From assembly GCF_003432035.1 (NCBI RefSeq), contig NZ_QOHO01000096.1, forward strand, positions 1 through 32,670: a DNA stretch of 32,670 bases, in the 5' to 3' direction. This document shows, one piece after another, positions 15,380 to 23,346 of this stretch. Origin of the DNA: Lacrimispora amygdalina. GTDB lineage: Bacteria > Bacillota > Clostridia > Lachnospirales > Lachnospiraceae. The notes beneath the pieces are model-generated. The model was not told the DNA's origin, made no database searches, and was given only the letters and a program-made list of their open reading frames with translations. Position 1 is the first letter of the stretch; each line of letters begins with the position of its first letter. The translations under genes were made by a program, and so were the position numbers.

Positions 15380-17041
15380 ATGAATAGGAGAGCAGTGCCG
15401 GTTATGGTGGCGCTGGGATTGATTTTGCTGGTTCTTGCCGGTTTTTTCGGAATCCGGTTTTTGGAGCGGTATATTCCATCCAGTGAGCAGGCAGATTTGA
15501 CTGAGTTTTTTGGAGTTACAGGGGATGAGGTGGCAGTTTATTTAAATGAGAATCTTCAGGAAACCAAAGGTCTTTTTACAGAGGGTCAGACCTACCTACC
15601 CATCAGCTGGATCAATGAAAATTTAAATGAGCGTTTTTACTGGGACAGCAACGAGAAGCTGTTAGTTTATGCACTGCCGGATTCCATTGTTTATGCAGAC
15701 CGTGATACAAAAGGCCCCTCCGGAAAATCACTGATTCAGGAGAAAGAGGATGGAGTGTATTTATCCCTGGGTCTTGTCGCCAATTATACAGATGCCGAGT
15801 TTACAGCATATGATACCGCTTTAAATAAACGAGTGTTTATCAACAATAACCGGACAGAAAAAGAACAGGCACTGGTTGTAAAAAACGGCAATGTGCGTAT
15901 CAAAGGCGGAGTAAAGAGCCCGATTGCAACTCATATTATTAAGGGAAGTAAGGTAACGGTTCTTGATTCTATGGATAAATGGAACAAAATCAGGACAGAC
16001 GATGGTTTTGTTGGTTATGTGGAGCGCAGGCGTCTTGGAGAAACAGAAAAAGTTGCATCTGTAAGTAACTTTGAAAAACCGGTTTACAAGAATATAACGA
16101 TGGATCAGCCTGTCTGTCTGGCATGGCATCAGGTGACCTCGGCAGAAGGGAACTCTTCCTTTGACAGCCTGATTGCCAATACGGCAGGAGTTAACGTGAT
16201 CTCTCCCACATGGTATGAATTAACTGATAATGAAGGAGGTTTCCGATCACTTGCAGATTCGGGTTATGTGAAAAAGGCTCACGAAAAAGGAATAAAAGTA
16301 TGGGCACTTATTAATAATTTCAGTGACAATGTGAATACCGAGATCCTGATGTCTAAAACCTCCACCAGGAAAAAACTCATAGATGCTCTGATGGCAGAGG
16401 CAAAAACCTATGGATTTGACGGTATTAATCTGGATTTTGAGGGTATTAAGGAGGAAGCGGGACCACATTATATTCAGTTTATTAGAGAATTGTCCATCCC
16501 CTGCAGAAAGAATGGGCTTGTCCTGTCTGTGGATAATTACGTTCCGGTTCCGGGAAATGAATTTTATAACCGTAAGGAACAGGGAATTGTGGCTGATTAT
16601 GTGATTATTATGGGTTATGACGAACATTATGCAGGAGGAGAGGCCGGATCTGTGTCTTCCATTCAATATGTGGAAGATGGAATTAAGAATACTCTTAAAG
16701 TTGTACCCAAAGAAAAGGTTATTAACGGGATTCCTTTTTACACCAGAATATGGACAGAAGGAGCGGATGGGAAAACTTCATCATCTTCCATAGGCATAGC
16801 AAAATCCAAGGAGTGGGTTACGAAAAATGATGTAAAGCTGTACTGGCAGGAGGAACTGGGACAGTATTATGGAGAACTTCAGACAGAAGAAGGTAAAAAG
16901 ACAGTATGGCTTGAGGAGGAACGCTCCATTGGCCTGAAGATGAATTTGATCCGGCAGTACGATCTGGCCGGTGTGGCATGCTGGAAGCTGGGATTTGAGC
17001 CGGCTGATTTGTGGGATGAAGTCCGGCTTGATAAGGAATAA
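15380..17041 (+). CDS. Membrane-anchored SH3/glycoside hydrolase family 18 protein
   Basis: A 553-aa envelope protein. Residues 7-27 are a single hydrophobic segment (signal anchor). Residues 45-150 resemble a stalk-like domain found before clostridial SH3 repeats. An SH3b domain spans about 165-215 (NVRIKGGVKSPIATHIIKGS, ending GYVERRRLG). The GH18 barrel follows: GVNVISPTWY, then FDGINLDFEG with the predicted acid E354 of the DxxDxE motif, and YVIIMGYDEHY. Related GH18 enzymes of spore formers (YaaH/SleL-like) cut the N-acetylglucosamine bond of peptidoglycan or cortex. AGGAGG lies 9 bases before ATG 15380. A phosphoesterase lipoprotein and an amidase follow, so a wall-related role is likely. 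Confidence 0.88.
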   Translation: MNRRAVPVMVALGLILLVLAGFFGIRFLERYIPSSEQADLTEFFGVTGDEVAVYLNENLQETKGLFTEGQTYLPISWINENLNERFYWDSNEKLLVYALPDSIVYADRDTKGPSGKSLIQEKEDGVYLSLGLVANYTDAEFTAYDTALNKRVFINNNRTEKEQALVVKNGNVRIKGGVKSPIATHIIKGSKVTVLDSMDKWNKIRTDDGFVGYVERRRLGETEKVASVSNFEKPVYKNITMDQPVCLAWHQVTSAEGNSSFDSLIANTAGVNVISPTWYELTDNEGGFRSLADSGYVKKAHEKGIKVWALINNFSDNVNTEILMSKTSTRKKLIDALMAEAKTYGFDGINLDFEGIKEEAGPHYIQFIRELSIPCRKNGLVLSVDNYVPVPGNEFYNRKEQGIVADYVIIMGYDEHYAGGEAGSVSSIQYVEDGIKNTLKVVPKEKVINGIPFYTRIWTEGADGKTSSSSIGIAKSKEWVTKNDVKLYWQEELGQYYGELQTEEGKKTVWLEEERSIGLKMNLIRQYDLAGVACWKLGFEPADLWDEVRLDKE

Positions 17042-17073
17042 CATAAGAAATGGATAGACAGGAAGGTCAGGTT

Positions 17074-18501
17074 ATGAAAAAGAGGGTATTATTGGTAGCA
17101 TTGGCGGCTGTAGTTTGTGTATCTTCCGGGTGTTCTTTTAAAGGACGGGTACCGGAGCATACACAGGGAGAGAGTACAGCCCAGCCGGAGACAGCTGTTA
17201 CCGGGGTGCAGACTCCTTCCACAGCACAGGTTCCTGAGACAAACAGAGAGTCACTTCCAGAACAATCCCAGGCACCGGAGGAAGGAACAGCCAGGATCGT
17301 TATAGCTACGGATATTCATTATCTGGCCAGGGATCTGACCGATATGCAGAAAAGCTATGAATATACGGCTGATCACGGTGACGGTAAAGTGATGAAGTAT
17401 ATCTGGGAGATTACAGATGCATTCATTGAAGAGGTGAAGGCGGAAAAACCAGATGTTGTAATATTAGAAGGAGATTTAACCTATAACGGGGAACGGGAAA
17501 GCCACATAGAGCTTGCAGCGAAGCTGGAGTCCATTGAAGAGGCTGGAATTCCTGTAATCGTCATCCCTGGAAACCACGACATCAATAATCCTGAGGCCTG
17601 CCGGTTTGAAGGAGAGTCCATAATTAGTACGGAGAGTATTTCTTCCCAGGAATTTGAAGAGATTTATGATGAATTCGGTTATAGCGAGGCGGTCAGCCGG
17701 GATCCTGCCTCATTAAGTTATATCTACCAGATCAATGATAAAACCAGAGCTCTGATGCTTGACAGCTGCCAGTATGATCCTAAAAATCTGGTAGGTGGAA
17801 TGATAAAGGATGATACATACAACTGGATAGAAGAACAGATGGAGGAAGCGTGGAATCTGGGGATGAATGTTATTCCTGTAGCCCATCACAATCTTCTTGA
17901 TGAGAGCGAAGTTTATCTTCAGAATTGTACCATTGAGCACAGCGAACAGCTCATTGACCAGCTGGAGAGCTGGGAAGTCCCCTTATTTTTAAGCGGGCAC
18001 CTTCATGTCCAGCACTATAAGAGATCCCATGATGATACCGGAATCTATGAGATTGTAACAGGTTCCCTCTCTACGCCGCCCTGCCTGTACGGAATACTGG
18101 AGTATGGAGCGAAAGGAACGTTTAACTACCATACGAAGTCTCTGGATATGAAGGCCTGGGCGGAGAAAACAGGAAACACTGATAAGAATCTTTTGAATTT
18201 TAGTGATTATGGGAAAAAATATTTAAGCAAGGTATTTTATAATCAGGCACAGGATGAGTTTAAGAGTCTCAATTCCCTTCAGGGTCTTACCGAGTATCAG
18301 AAGAATATGATGGCTAAGGTATATGCGGAGTTGAATACTGCATGTTATGAGGGAAAAGTAGCGGATATTCGTGAGAAGGTTATGGCAAAGCAGGGATATA
18401 AGCTGTGGCAGGAAGAAGGTTATCCCAGCATTCTATCCCAGTACCTGGAGTGGATTACTGCAGACGGTGCCCGAGATTATAATACATTAAGCGTTAAATA
18501 G
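17074..18501 (+). CDS. Metallophosphoesterase lipoprotein
   Basis: A calcineurin-like phosphoesterase of 475 aa, exported and probably lipid-anchored: MKKR, a hydrophobic stretch and VSSGC with Cys20, then a Ser/Thr/Pro/Gln-rich linker to about residue 75. The metal motifs appear in order: ATDIHY (D-x-H), EGDLTYNGE (GD), PGNHDIN (GNHD), PVAHHN, and SGHLHVQHY (GHxH). The C-terminal 120 residues are a helical extension. ATG 17074 follows GGAAGG (17061-17066); ATG 17050 lacks a ribosome site and would spoil the signal peptide. The gene begins 32 bases after the GH18 gene. Substrate unknown; an extracellular phosphodiester or wall polymer is plausible. Confidence 0.88.
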   Translation: MKKRVLLVALAAVVCVSSGCSFKGRVPEHTQGESTAQPETAVTGVQTPSTAQVPETNRESLPEQSQAPEEGTARIVIATDIHYLARDLTDMQKSYEYTADHGDGKVMKYIWEITDAFIEEVKAEKPDVVILEGDLTYNGERESHIELAAKLESIEEAGIPVIVIPGNHDINNPEACRFEGESIISTESISSQEFEEIYDEFGYSEAVSRDPASLSYIYQINDKTRALMLDSCQYDPKNLVGGMIKDDTYNWIEEQMEEAWNLGMNVIPVAHHNLLDESEVYLQNCTIEHSEQLIDQLESWEVPLFLSGHLHVQHYKRSHDDTGIYEIVTGSLSTPPCLYGILEYGAKGTFNYHTKSLDMKAWAEKTGNTDKNLLNFSDYGKKYLSKVFYNQAQDEFKSLNSLQGLTEYQKNMMAKVYAELNTACYEGKVADIREKVMAKQGYKLWQEEGYPSILSQYLEWITADGARDYNTLSVK

Positions 18502-18561
18502 AAGGAAAGTCATTGTACCGGTTCTTTTTTAATTCACCAAAAAGTATAATTCATTAAGAAC

Positions 18562-19278
18562 GTGAATCAGGTAAAAAACGTGAATTTAAAAAAATGGGAA
18601 CCGTTTATGGCGGTGATTTTGCTGATATTGGTTTATGTCATATCAAGCCAGGCGGGAAAGATGGCAGCAGTTAATAACGTCCCATCTACGGGAAAGAAAA
18701 GGCCGGTGGTTGTCATTGATGCAGGTCACGGCGGGAATGACCCTGGAAAGATCGGGATAGATGGCAGCCTGGAAAAAGATATTAATCTGCAGATCGCTAT
18801 GAAGCTGAAAAAATATCTGGAAGCATCGGATGTGGAGGTTGTTCTTACCAGAGATAATGACAATGGACTTTATTCTGTCAAAGATAACAGAAAAAAGATG
18901 GCTGATATGACCAAACGGTGTGAGATTATTAATAAAACCAGGCCTGCACTGACTGTGAGCATCCATCAAAACAGTTATCATCAGGAGGAGGTTTCGGGAG
19001 GTCAGGTTTTTTATTATAAAAAGTCTGAAAAAGGGAAAAAGCTTGCTGAAATTATCCAGGACCGGTTTGATTTCTTATTAGGAGAGAAGAATACAAGACT
19101 TGCAAAGCCGAATGACAACTATTACCTGCTTCTTCATGTAAGAACGCCGATTGTAATTGTGGAATGCGGTTTCTTAACAAATAAAAAGGAATCGGCACTC
19201 TTAAATACGGAAGATTATCAGGACCGGGTGGCATGGACCATTCACATGGGAATCATGAGATATTTAAATGAAAGATAA
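18562..19278 (+). CDS. cwlD: N-acetylmuramoyl-L-alanine amidase, CwlD type
   Basis: Amidase_3 zinc enzyme of 238 aa that cleaves the muramic acid-peptide bond; CwlD makes muramic-delta-lactam in spore cortex. An N-terminal membrane segment (residues 15-33) precedes the catalytic domain: VVVIDAGHGGNDPG (first zinc His), GSLEKDINL (zinc Glu), SIHQNSY (second zinc His) and VECGFLTN (catalytic Glu). Length matches CwlD of Bacillus (237 aa). The start is uncertain: GTG 18562 has no ribosome site and lies 11 bases past TATAAT (18545-18550); GTG 18580 or ATG 18607 are alternatives. The last gene of the envelope cluster, closed by a strong terminator. Confidence 0.88.
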   Translation: MNQVKNVNLKKWEPFMAVILLILVYVISSQAGKMAAVNNVPSTGKKRPVVVIDAGHGGNDPGKIGIDGSLEKDINLQIAMKLKKYLEASDVEVVLTRDNDNGLYSVKDNRKKMADMTKRCEIINKTRPALTVSIHQNSYHQEEVSGGQVFYYKKSEKGKKLAEIIQDRFDFLLGEKNTRLAKPNDNYYLLLHVRTPIVIVECGFLTNKKESALLNTEDYQDRVAWTIHMGIMRYLNER

Positions 19279-19286
19279 ATCGAAAA

Positions 19287-19329
19287 GACAAAAACAGGAA
19301 CCCATAAGCCAAGGTTCCTGTTTTTTGTC
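19287..19329. terminator. Bidirectional terminator between cwlD and the coiled-coil gene
   Basis: GACAAAAACAGGAACC (19287-19302) pairs with GGTTCCTGTTTTTTGTC (19313-19329) around about 10 bases. T-runs flank the GC core on both strands. It overlaps the stop codon of the converging minus-strand gene. Confidence 0.85.
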
Positions 19330-20059
19330 AGCGGGATGAGATTTCTTCGTCTGGCTGTAATTCGTTTTCCTGCTCAACTTCGTTGTCTGTTTCAGTGCCC
19401 CGTTTTGCAGCTTCAGTCTGAGCGGAGGCGGCCTTATTTACTTCACCCAGCTTTTCAGACTTTTGTGCGGCCAGTTCATCAGACTGGCTTTGCAGCCTGC
19501 CAACATCTTCAACTTTCTGTATCGTGTTTCCATATCCGGATTCAATTTCACTTTTCAGGACCTTTATCTTCCCGTCAATATGATCTTTTGCCGATGAGAT
19601 TACTTCTGTCTGGGACACTCCGGATGATAATTTTGTTATCTCATTTAATTGTTCTGACTGTGCTTCTTCTTTGGACCTTGTCTTTTTATAGATCGTACCG
19701 GTTTGGTCATTGGAATCGGATTTTGCATCATCCGGTTCCTCTGTCTGGAGCTGTGCAATCTGTTCATCAATCGCTTTTAGCTGCTTCTCATATTCTTTCA
19801 GTTTCTCATTCATGCTGTCTGCGCCGTTTGCCTGGTCAGAATCCAGCATTGCCTGCTTTCTTTCCATAATAAACTGTTTCTGGTTCATCAGCTGTTTCAG
19901 CATACTTTGCTTTTTTCCGGCAGGGGAAATTTTTACATCATCGGTTTGTTCCTTTTCCTTACTTTTTCCGTAGAGTGCCTGATACTTCTGATGAGCGGAA
20001 CGATTGATTGAAGCAATATTTATTTTTGCCGGCTGCGTTTCCATTTTACCAATATACAT
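19328..20059 (-). CDS. Hypothetical coiled-coil protein
   Basis: A 243-aa soluble, highly charged protein, rich in Glu, Lys, Gln, Ser and Asp, with no Cys or Trp. An N-terminal 50 residues contain the VKISPAGKKQSMLKQL segment; residues 60-105 (MNEKLKEYEKQLKAIDEQIAQLQ) and 150-215 are strong coiled coils; the C-terminus is acidic and likely disordered. AAGGAGGG lies 6 bases before ATG 20059, and TATAAT (20087-20082) with TTTCAT 17 bases further up gives a possible own promoter. SPAGK-type N-termini occur in small clostridial proteins linked to flagella or secretion, but no function can be assigned. Confidence 0.75.
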   Translation of the reverse strand: MYIGKMETQPAKINIASINRSAHQKYQALYGKSKEKEQTDDVKISPAGKKQSMLKQLMNQKQFIMERKQAMLDSDQANGADSMNEKLKEYEKQLKAIDEQIAQLQTEEPDDAKSDSNDQTGTIYKKTRSKEEAQSEQLNEITKLSSGVSQTEVISSAKDHIDGKIKVLKSEIESGYGNTIQKVEDVGRLQSQSDELAAQKSEKLGEVNKAASAQTEAAKRGTETDNEVEQENELQPDEEISSR

Positions 20060-20160
20060 TTCATTCCCTCCTTGTGTTCTGATTATAATTCGGCAGATAC
20101 CATGATGAAATAATCCTCCTGGCGTAAACGGGAAAGATACTGGTATAAACGGGGTCCAGG

Positions 20161-21390
20161 TTAAAGAGAAGGCGCAAAAAGGGGAAGGATGACGTAGAAA
20201 TGAAATACTTCTTCCGAAATTGACAGCTCCATTGTACCATGACAGCGTTCTGCGGCATCGCGGATGTTAGACAGACCAATTCCGTGGAGATGAGGCTCTT
20301 TTTTTGTGGAATGTAATTGGTTGGTCTTAAGCTTCCGTGCATAAGGTACCGGATTGGTTATTTCAATTATAAGAAAAGAGTTTCGTACACAGGAGGCCGC
20401 TTTTATAAGCGGGGGATCAGTCTGACCGGTTAATTTCCGGCAGGCTTCCAGTGCGTTGTCCAGTGCATTGCTTAAAATAATACACAGATCAGCAGGATTA
20501 ATCAGATCTGAGGCGGGGAAGATGAGGTCCGTTTCCAGACGGATTTTCCAGGTGCGCGCAAGAGCAAGTTTTTCCCGTATGACTGCATCTGCATAAGCAT
20601 TTCCCGAAGAGTACTCCGGATAAAAAGAATTAACGGTCCCGGTTATACAATCCAGGTACTTTACAGCCTCCTGATTTTTATTCATTGAGAGGAGATTTTT
20701 AAGACACAGCATATGGTTTTTAAAGTCATGGCGAAAGCCTGCCAGTTGCTTTTCTTCTCCCTGCCATGCTGCAATCCGCTTTTCCAGTATGCTGTTTTTC
20801 TCATTTGCAAGCAGCAGACTCAGCTTCCGGTCTGCATAGTAGCAGGAGAAAGTAATGAGAGAAACACCGCCTGCCGCCACTGCAGTAGCGATTATATTTG
20901 AAATCAGGTTGTTGTTGTGCTGAAACTGGCTGCAACCATAGTAAATAACGGTCTGTCTGGTGAAGAAGCATAAAATCAGGAGGAACAGATTCTCAGCCAT
21001 CGTGATCTCTCCATGAAGATTGGAGTATTTCCTTCCAATCCATTCCAATATAGCGGAGTAAAGAAGGATGGTTAAAATATCACAAAGTTTGTAAGCAAGA
21101 TCATGGAAGGCAGGTCCGTCCATGATGTTTTTACTGATATATTGAATCAGAGGAAGAAAAACAAAATTGCAGGTATACCCCAGTCCGTCAGCGAAAATAG
21201 CAATCATCACCTTTTTTCCAGCACTGGACTGGAATAAAACCCAGATCATCAACAGTGAAGTAAGAAAATAAAACAGTTCTTGTGGAAAAATGCGGTAAAG
21301 TCCGAAATTAATGTTGATAATACTGGAGACTTCGGAAAAGGCAGCAACACCAATTAGCGTTAAAAGCTTGTGATACCGGCATTTCAGCAT
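20161..21390 (-). CDS. Sensor histidine kinase, AgrC/GHKL type
   Basis: Membrane sensor of at least 409 aa. The N-terminal half has five or six membrane helices (such as ELFYFLTSLLMIWVLF and LFLLILCFFTRQTVIYYG). The cytoplasmic part has the phospho-acceptor block AGFRHDFKNHMLCLKNLL, the N-box IILSNALDNALEACRKL and the G-box HGIGLSNIRDAAERCHG, typical of GHKL kinases that pair with LytTR regulators. ATG 21390 is the first canonical start but has no ribosome site; the frame stays open upstream and encodes another hydrophobic helix (FVIILLFFTAYINYRFL) back to a strong GGAGGG at 21453-21448, so true translation may begin at ATA 21441 or ATT 21438. It follows the response regulator gene. No AgrB/AgrD genes are nearby. 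Confidence 0.9.
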   Translation of the reverse strand: MLKCRYHKLLTLIGVAAFSEVSSIININFGLYRIFPQELFYFLTSLLMIWVLFQSSAGKKVMIAIFADGLGYTCNFVFLPLIQYISKNIMDGPAFHDLAYKLCDILTILLYSAILEWIGRKYSNLHGEITMAENLFLLILCFFTRQTVIYYGCSQFQHNNNLISNIIATAVAAGGVSLITFSCYYADRKLSLLLANEKNSILEKRIAAWQGEEKQLAGFRHDFKNHMLCLKNLLSMNKNQEAVKYLDCITGTVNSFYPEYSSGNAYADAVIREKLALARTWKIRLETDLIFPASDLINPADLCIILSNALDNALEACRKLTGQTDPPLIKAASCVRNSFLIIEITNPVPYARKLKTNQLHSTKKEPHLHGIGLSNIRDAAERCHGTMELSISEEVFHFYVILPLFAPSL

Positions 21391-21437
21391 TCTGCTTAAG
21401 AATCGATAGTTTATATAAGCGGTAAAAAAGAGGAGAA

Positions 21438-22154
21438 TTATAACAAACCCTCCTTTTTCATATGTCTCAGGAAGGCTCTGGTAAAATCCTGGTATTTTCG
21501 TTTGCTGACTGGTACTGATTCTCCGTTTGCAAGATGAAGATCCATTTTGTCAAACCGGACAACATAGTCCATGTTAACAATGAAACTTCTGTGGCACCGG
21601 TAAAACCGGGCAGGCAGATTCGTTTCAATGGCCTCCAGTTTTCCTGAAAATTCTGTTATGTCATTTTTATTATGAAGTGTTACTGTTTTATTATTTACTT
21701 CAACATATAAAAGATCAGAGCAGGAAACGCATAAGGTTGTTTGTCCGGATCTCACGATAATGGGAGGCTCTTTTAACGGATTAAGCTGTCTGAGCAGATG
21801 ATCCAGCACTGCATAAAGCTTTTGTTCGCTTACCGGCTTAATGAGATAATGTGATGCATCCACATCAAAGGACTGAAATACATATTGCTTATAGGCAGTC
21901 AGAAATACAATTTTTGTCCGTGTATTAATCTCCCTGATTTTGCGGGCAGTTATAAGGCCTGATTCTTTTCCTATTTTTATATCCAGAAATATGATATCAG
22001 GAACGATGCCGGAACAAAGAAGGTTTGTACCATCTGTAAAAAGAAAAAGCCGGAAGGATATTTTCCTGTTACGAAAATATCCTTTCAGATCATTTGCAAA
22101 TCCATGCATAAACTCTGCCTGGTCATCACAAAGAAATACGTTCATTCCATCCAC
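21438..22154 (-). CDS. LytTR-type response regulator
   Basis: A 238-aa response regulator. The receiver domain (about 1-125) has the acidic pair in FLCDDQ, the phospho-acceptor Asp in IIFLDIKIG, and the conserved Thr (FLTAYK) and Lys (LIKPVS). The LytTR DNA-binding domain (about 140-235) shows YVEVNNKTVTLH, FYRCHRSFIVNMDYV and VPVSKRKYQDF. Two ATGs are possible, 22154 and 22145; the second gives the usual MNVFLCDD opening. It lies 14 bases after asnA and immediately before the histidine kinase, with which it pairs. LytTR regulators often bind direct repeats; no target was identified here. Confidence 0.93.
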   Translation of the reverse strand: MDGMNVFLCDDQAEFMHGFANDLKGYFRNRKISFRLFLFTDGTNLLCSGIVPDIIFLDIKIGKESGLITARKIREINTRTKIVFLTAYKQYVFQSFDVDASHYLIKPVSEQKLYAVLDHLLRQLNPLKEPPIIVRSGQTTLCVSCSDLLYVEVNNKTVTLHNKNDITEFSGKLEAIETNLPARFYRCHRSFIVNMDYVVRFDKMDLHLANGESVPVSKRKYQDFTRAFLRHMKKEGLL

Positions 22155-22168
22155 TTCCTATGTAAAAT

Positions 22169-23175
22169 TTAAAGAAGAAATATATGGTTCTTCCTGCACT
22201 CTGCCCGCATTTTGGCGGGCCAGATACTGGCCTGAACTTCCCCGACATGTGCGCGGTCCAGTAAAAGCATGCAGAGACGGGACTGTCCGATTCCACCGCC
22301 AATTGTATACGGAAGCTCGCCGTTTAGAAGCATCTTGTGGTAGGGAAGTTCCTTACGGTCCTCGCAACCCGCTTTTTTTAACTGTTCCGCCAGGGCTGTT
22401 TCATCTACGCGGATTCCCATGCTTGAAATCTCAAGTGCACAGTTTAAATGTTCAAACCAGAAAAGAATGTCTCCGTTCAGCTGCCAGTCATCGTAATCCG
22501 GTGCTCTGCCGTCATGAGGCTTTCCGCTGCCTAATTTATCCCCGATCTTCATGAGAAAGACACAGCCGTGCTCTTTTGTTATGTTGTTTTCACGCTCTTT
22601 GGGAGTCAGATCCGGATAGAGGTCCTCAAGCTCCTGGGAGGTAATAAAAGTGATATCATCAGGAAGCTGCTTGACTGCCTGGGGATATTTATACCAGACT
22701 TCATGTTCCATGTGCTTGATGATCTTAAAAATAATTTTCACGGTTTCTTTTAATGTATATTCGTTTCTTTCTTCCTTTGTTATTACTTTTTCCCAATCCC
22801 ACTGGTCCACATAACAGGAATGAAGATTATCCAGATCCTCATCTCTGCGAATGGCATTCATATTAGTATAAAGTCCTTCACCCGGCTGAAAACCATATTC
22901 GTGAAGTGCCATGCGTTTCCATTTGGCCAGTGAGTGTACCACTTCCATGGTTTCACCGGGCACTCCGGAAAATCAAACTGGACCGGACGCTCCACTCCGT
23001 TTAAATTATCGTTTAATCCGCTGCTTCGTTCCACAAATAAGGGTGCGGAAATACGCTCTAAGTTCATTTCCCTGCCAAGCTCTTTTTGAAAGGTATCCCT
23101 TATGTATTTAATTGCTTCCTGAGTTTCCCTGACAGAGAGCCTGGGATCATAGTTTTGCGGTATAATCAGTTCCAT
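22169..23175 (-). pseudogene. asnA: Aspartate-ammonia ligase AsnA, interrupted by a one-base frameshift
   Basis: AsnA makes asparagine from aspartate and ammonia with ATP. The first frame (23175 to about 22970) gives the N-terminus through [21 protein letters not shown]; the second frame carries on with [46 protein letters not shown] and [12 protein letters not shown] to the stop at 22169. Together they cover a whole AsnA of about 335 aa, and 1007 bases is one short of a multiple of three. Loss of a single G in the GGAGTGCCC region (near 22966-22976) explains it. The start is ATG 23175, after GAGGAG. The response regulator follows at 14 bases. Either a recent mutation or a sequencing error; the rest of the gene looks intact. 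Confidence 0.88.
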
Positions 23176-23285
23176 GTTTTTCTCCTCTTTCAACATATAC
23201 TGCTATTATGGTATCATTGATACGAAAAACTTACAACTGCTATTTGCAATGGTTGGGAAAGCCCTGTTTGCAAGGGGTAAAAGCA

Positions 23286-23314
23286 TTGCATGAGCTTGTT
23301 CGCTGTGATATGAT
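23286..23314 (+). promoter_or_regulatory. Promoter of the tsaC/sua5 gene
   Basis: TTGCAT (23286-23291), 17-base spacer, TATGAT (23309-23314) with TG one base upstream (extended -10). The expected transcription start, near 23321, lies after the first ATG of the frame (23317), which supports ATG 23347 as the real start. Confidence 0.7.
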
Positions 23315-23346
23315 AAATGGAAGTGAAAAGAAAAGAGCAGAGAGAA

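Noticed and set aside
16247-16666. 139-aa minus-strand frame within the GH18 gene
   Set aside because: Shadow of the GH18 domain, whose sense frame has intact catalytic motifs.
19336-19869. 177-aa plus-strand frame opposite the coiled-coil gene
   Set aside because: It is the antisense of a Glu/Lys-rich gene, which yields a Leu/Ser/Phe-rich frame; no start signal and no family likeness.
20105-20130. Six-codon frame with a good AGGAGG site (minus strand) before the coiled-coil gene
   Set aside because: Too short to judge; no attenuator hairpin follows it, so a leader peptide could not be supported.
21940-22554. 204-aa plus-strand frame opposite the response regulator and asnA
   Set aside because: Spans two real minus-strand genes in antisense, Arg/Ser/Pro-rich, without a ribosome site.
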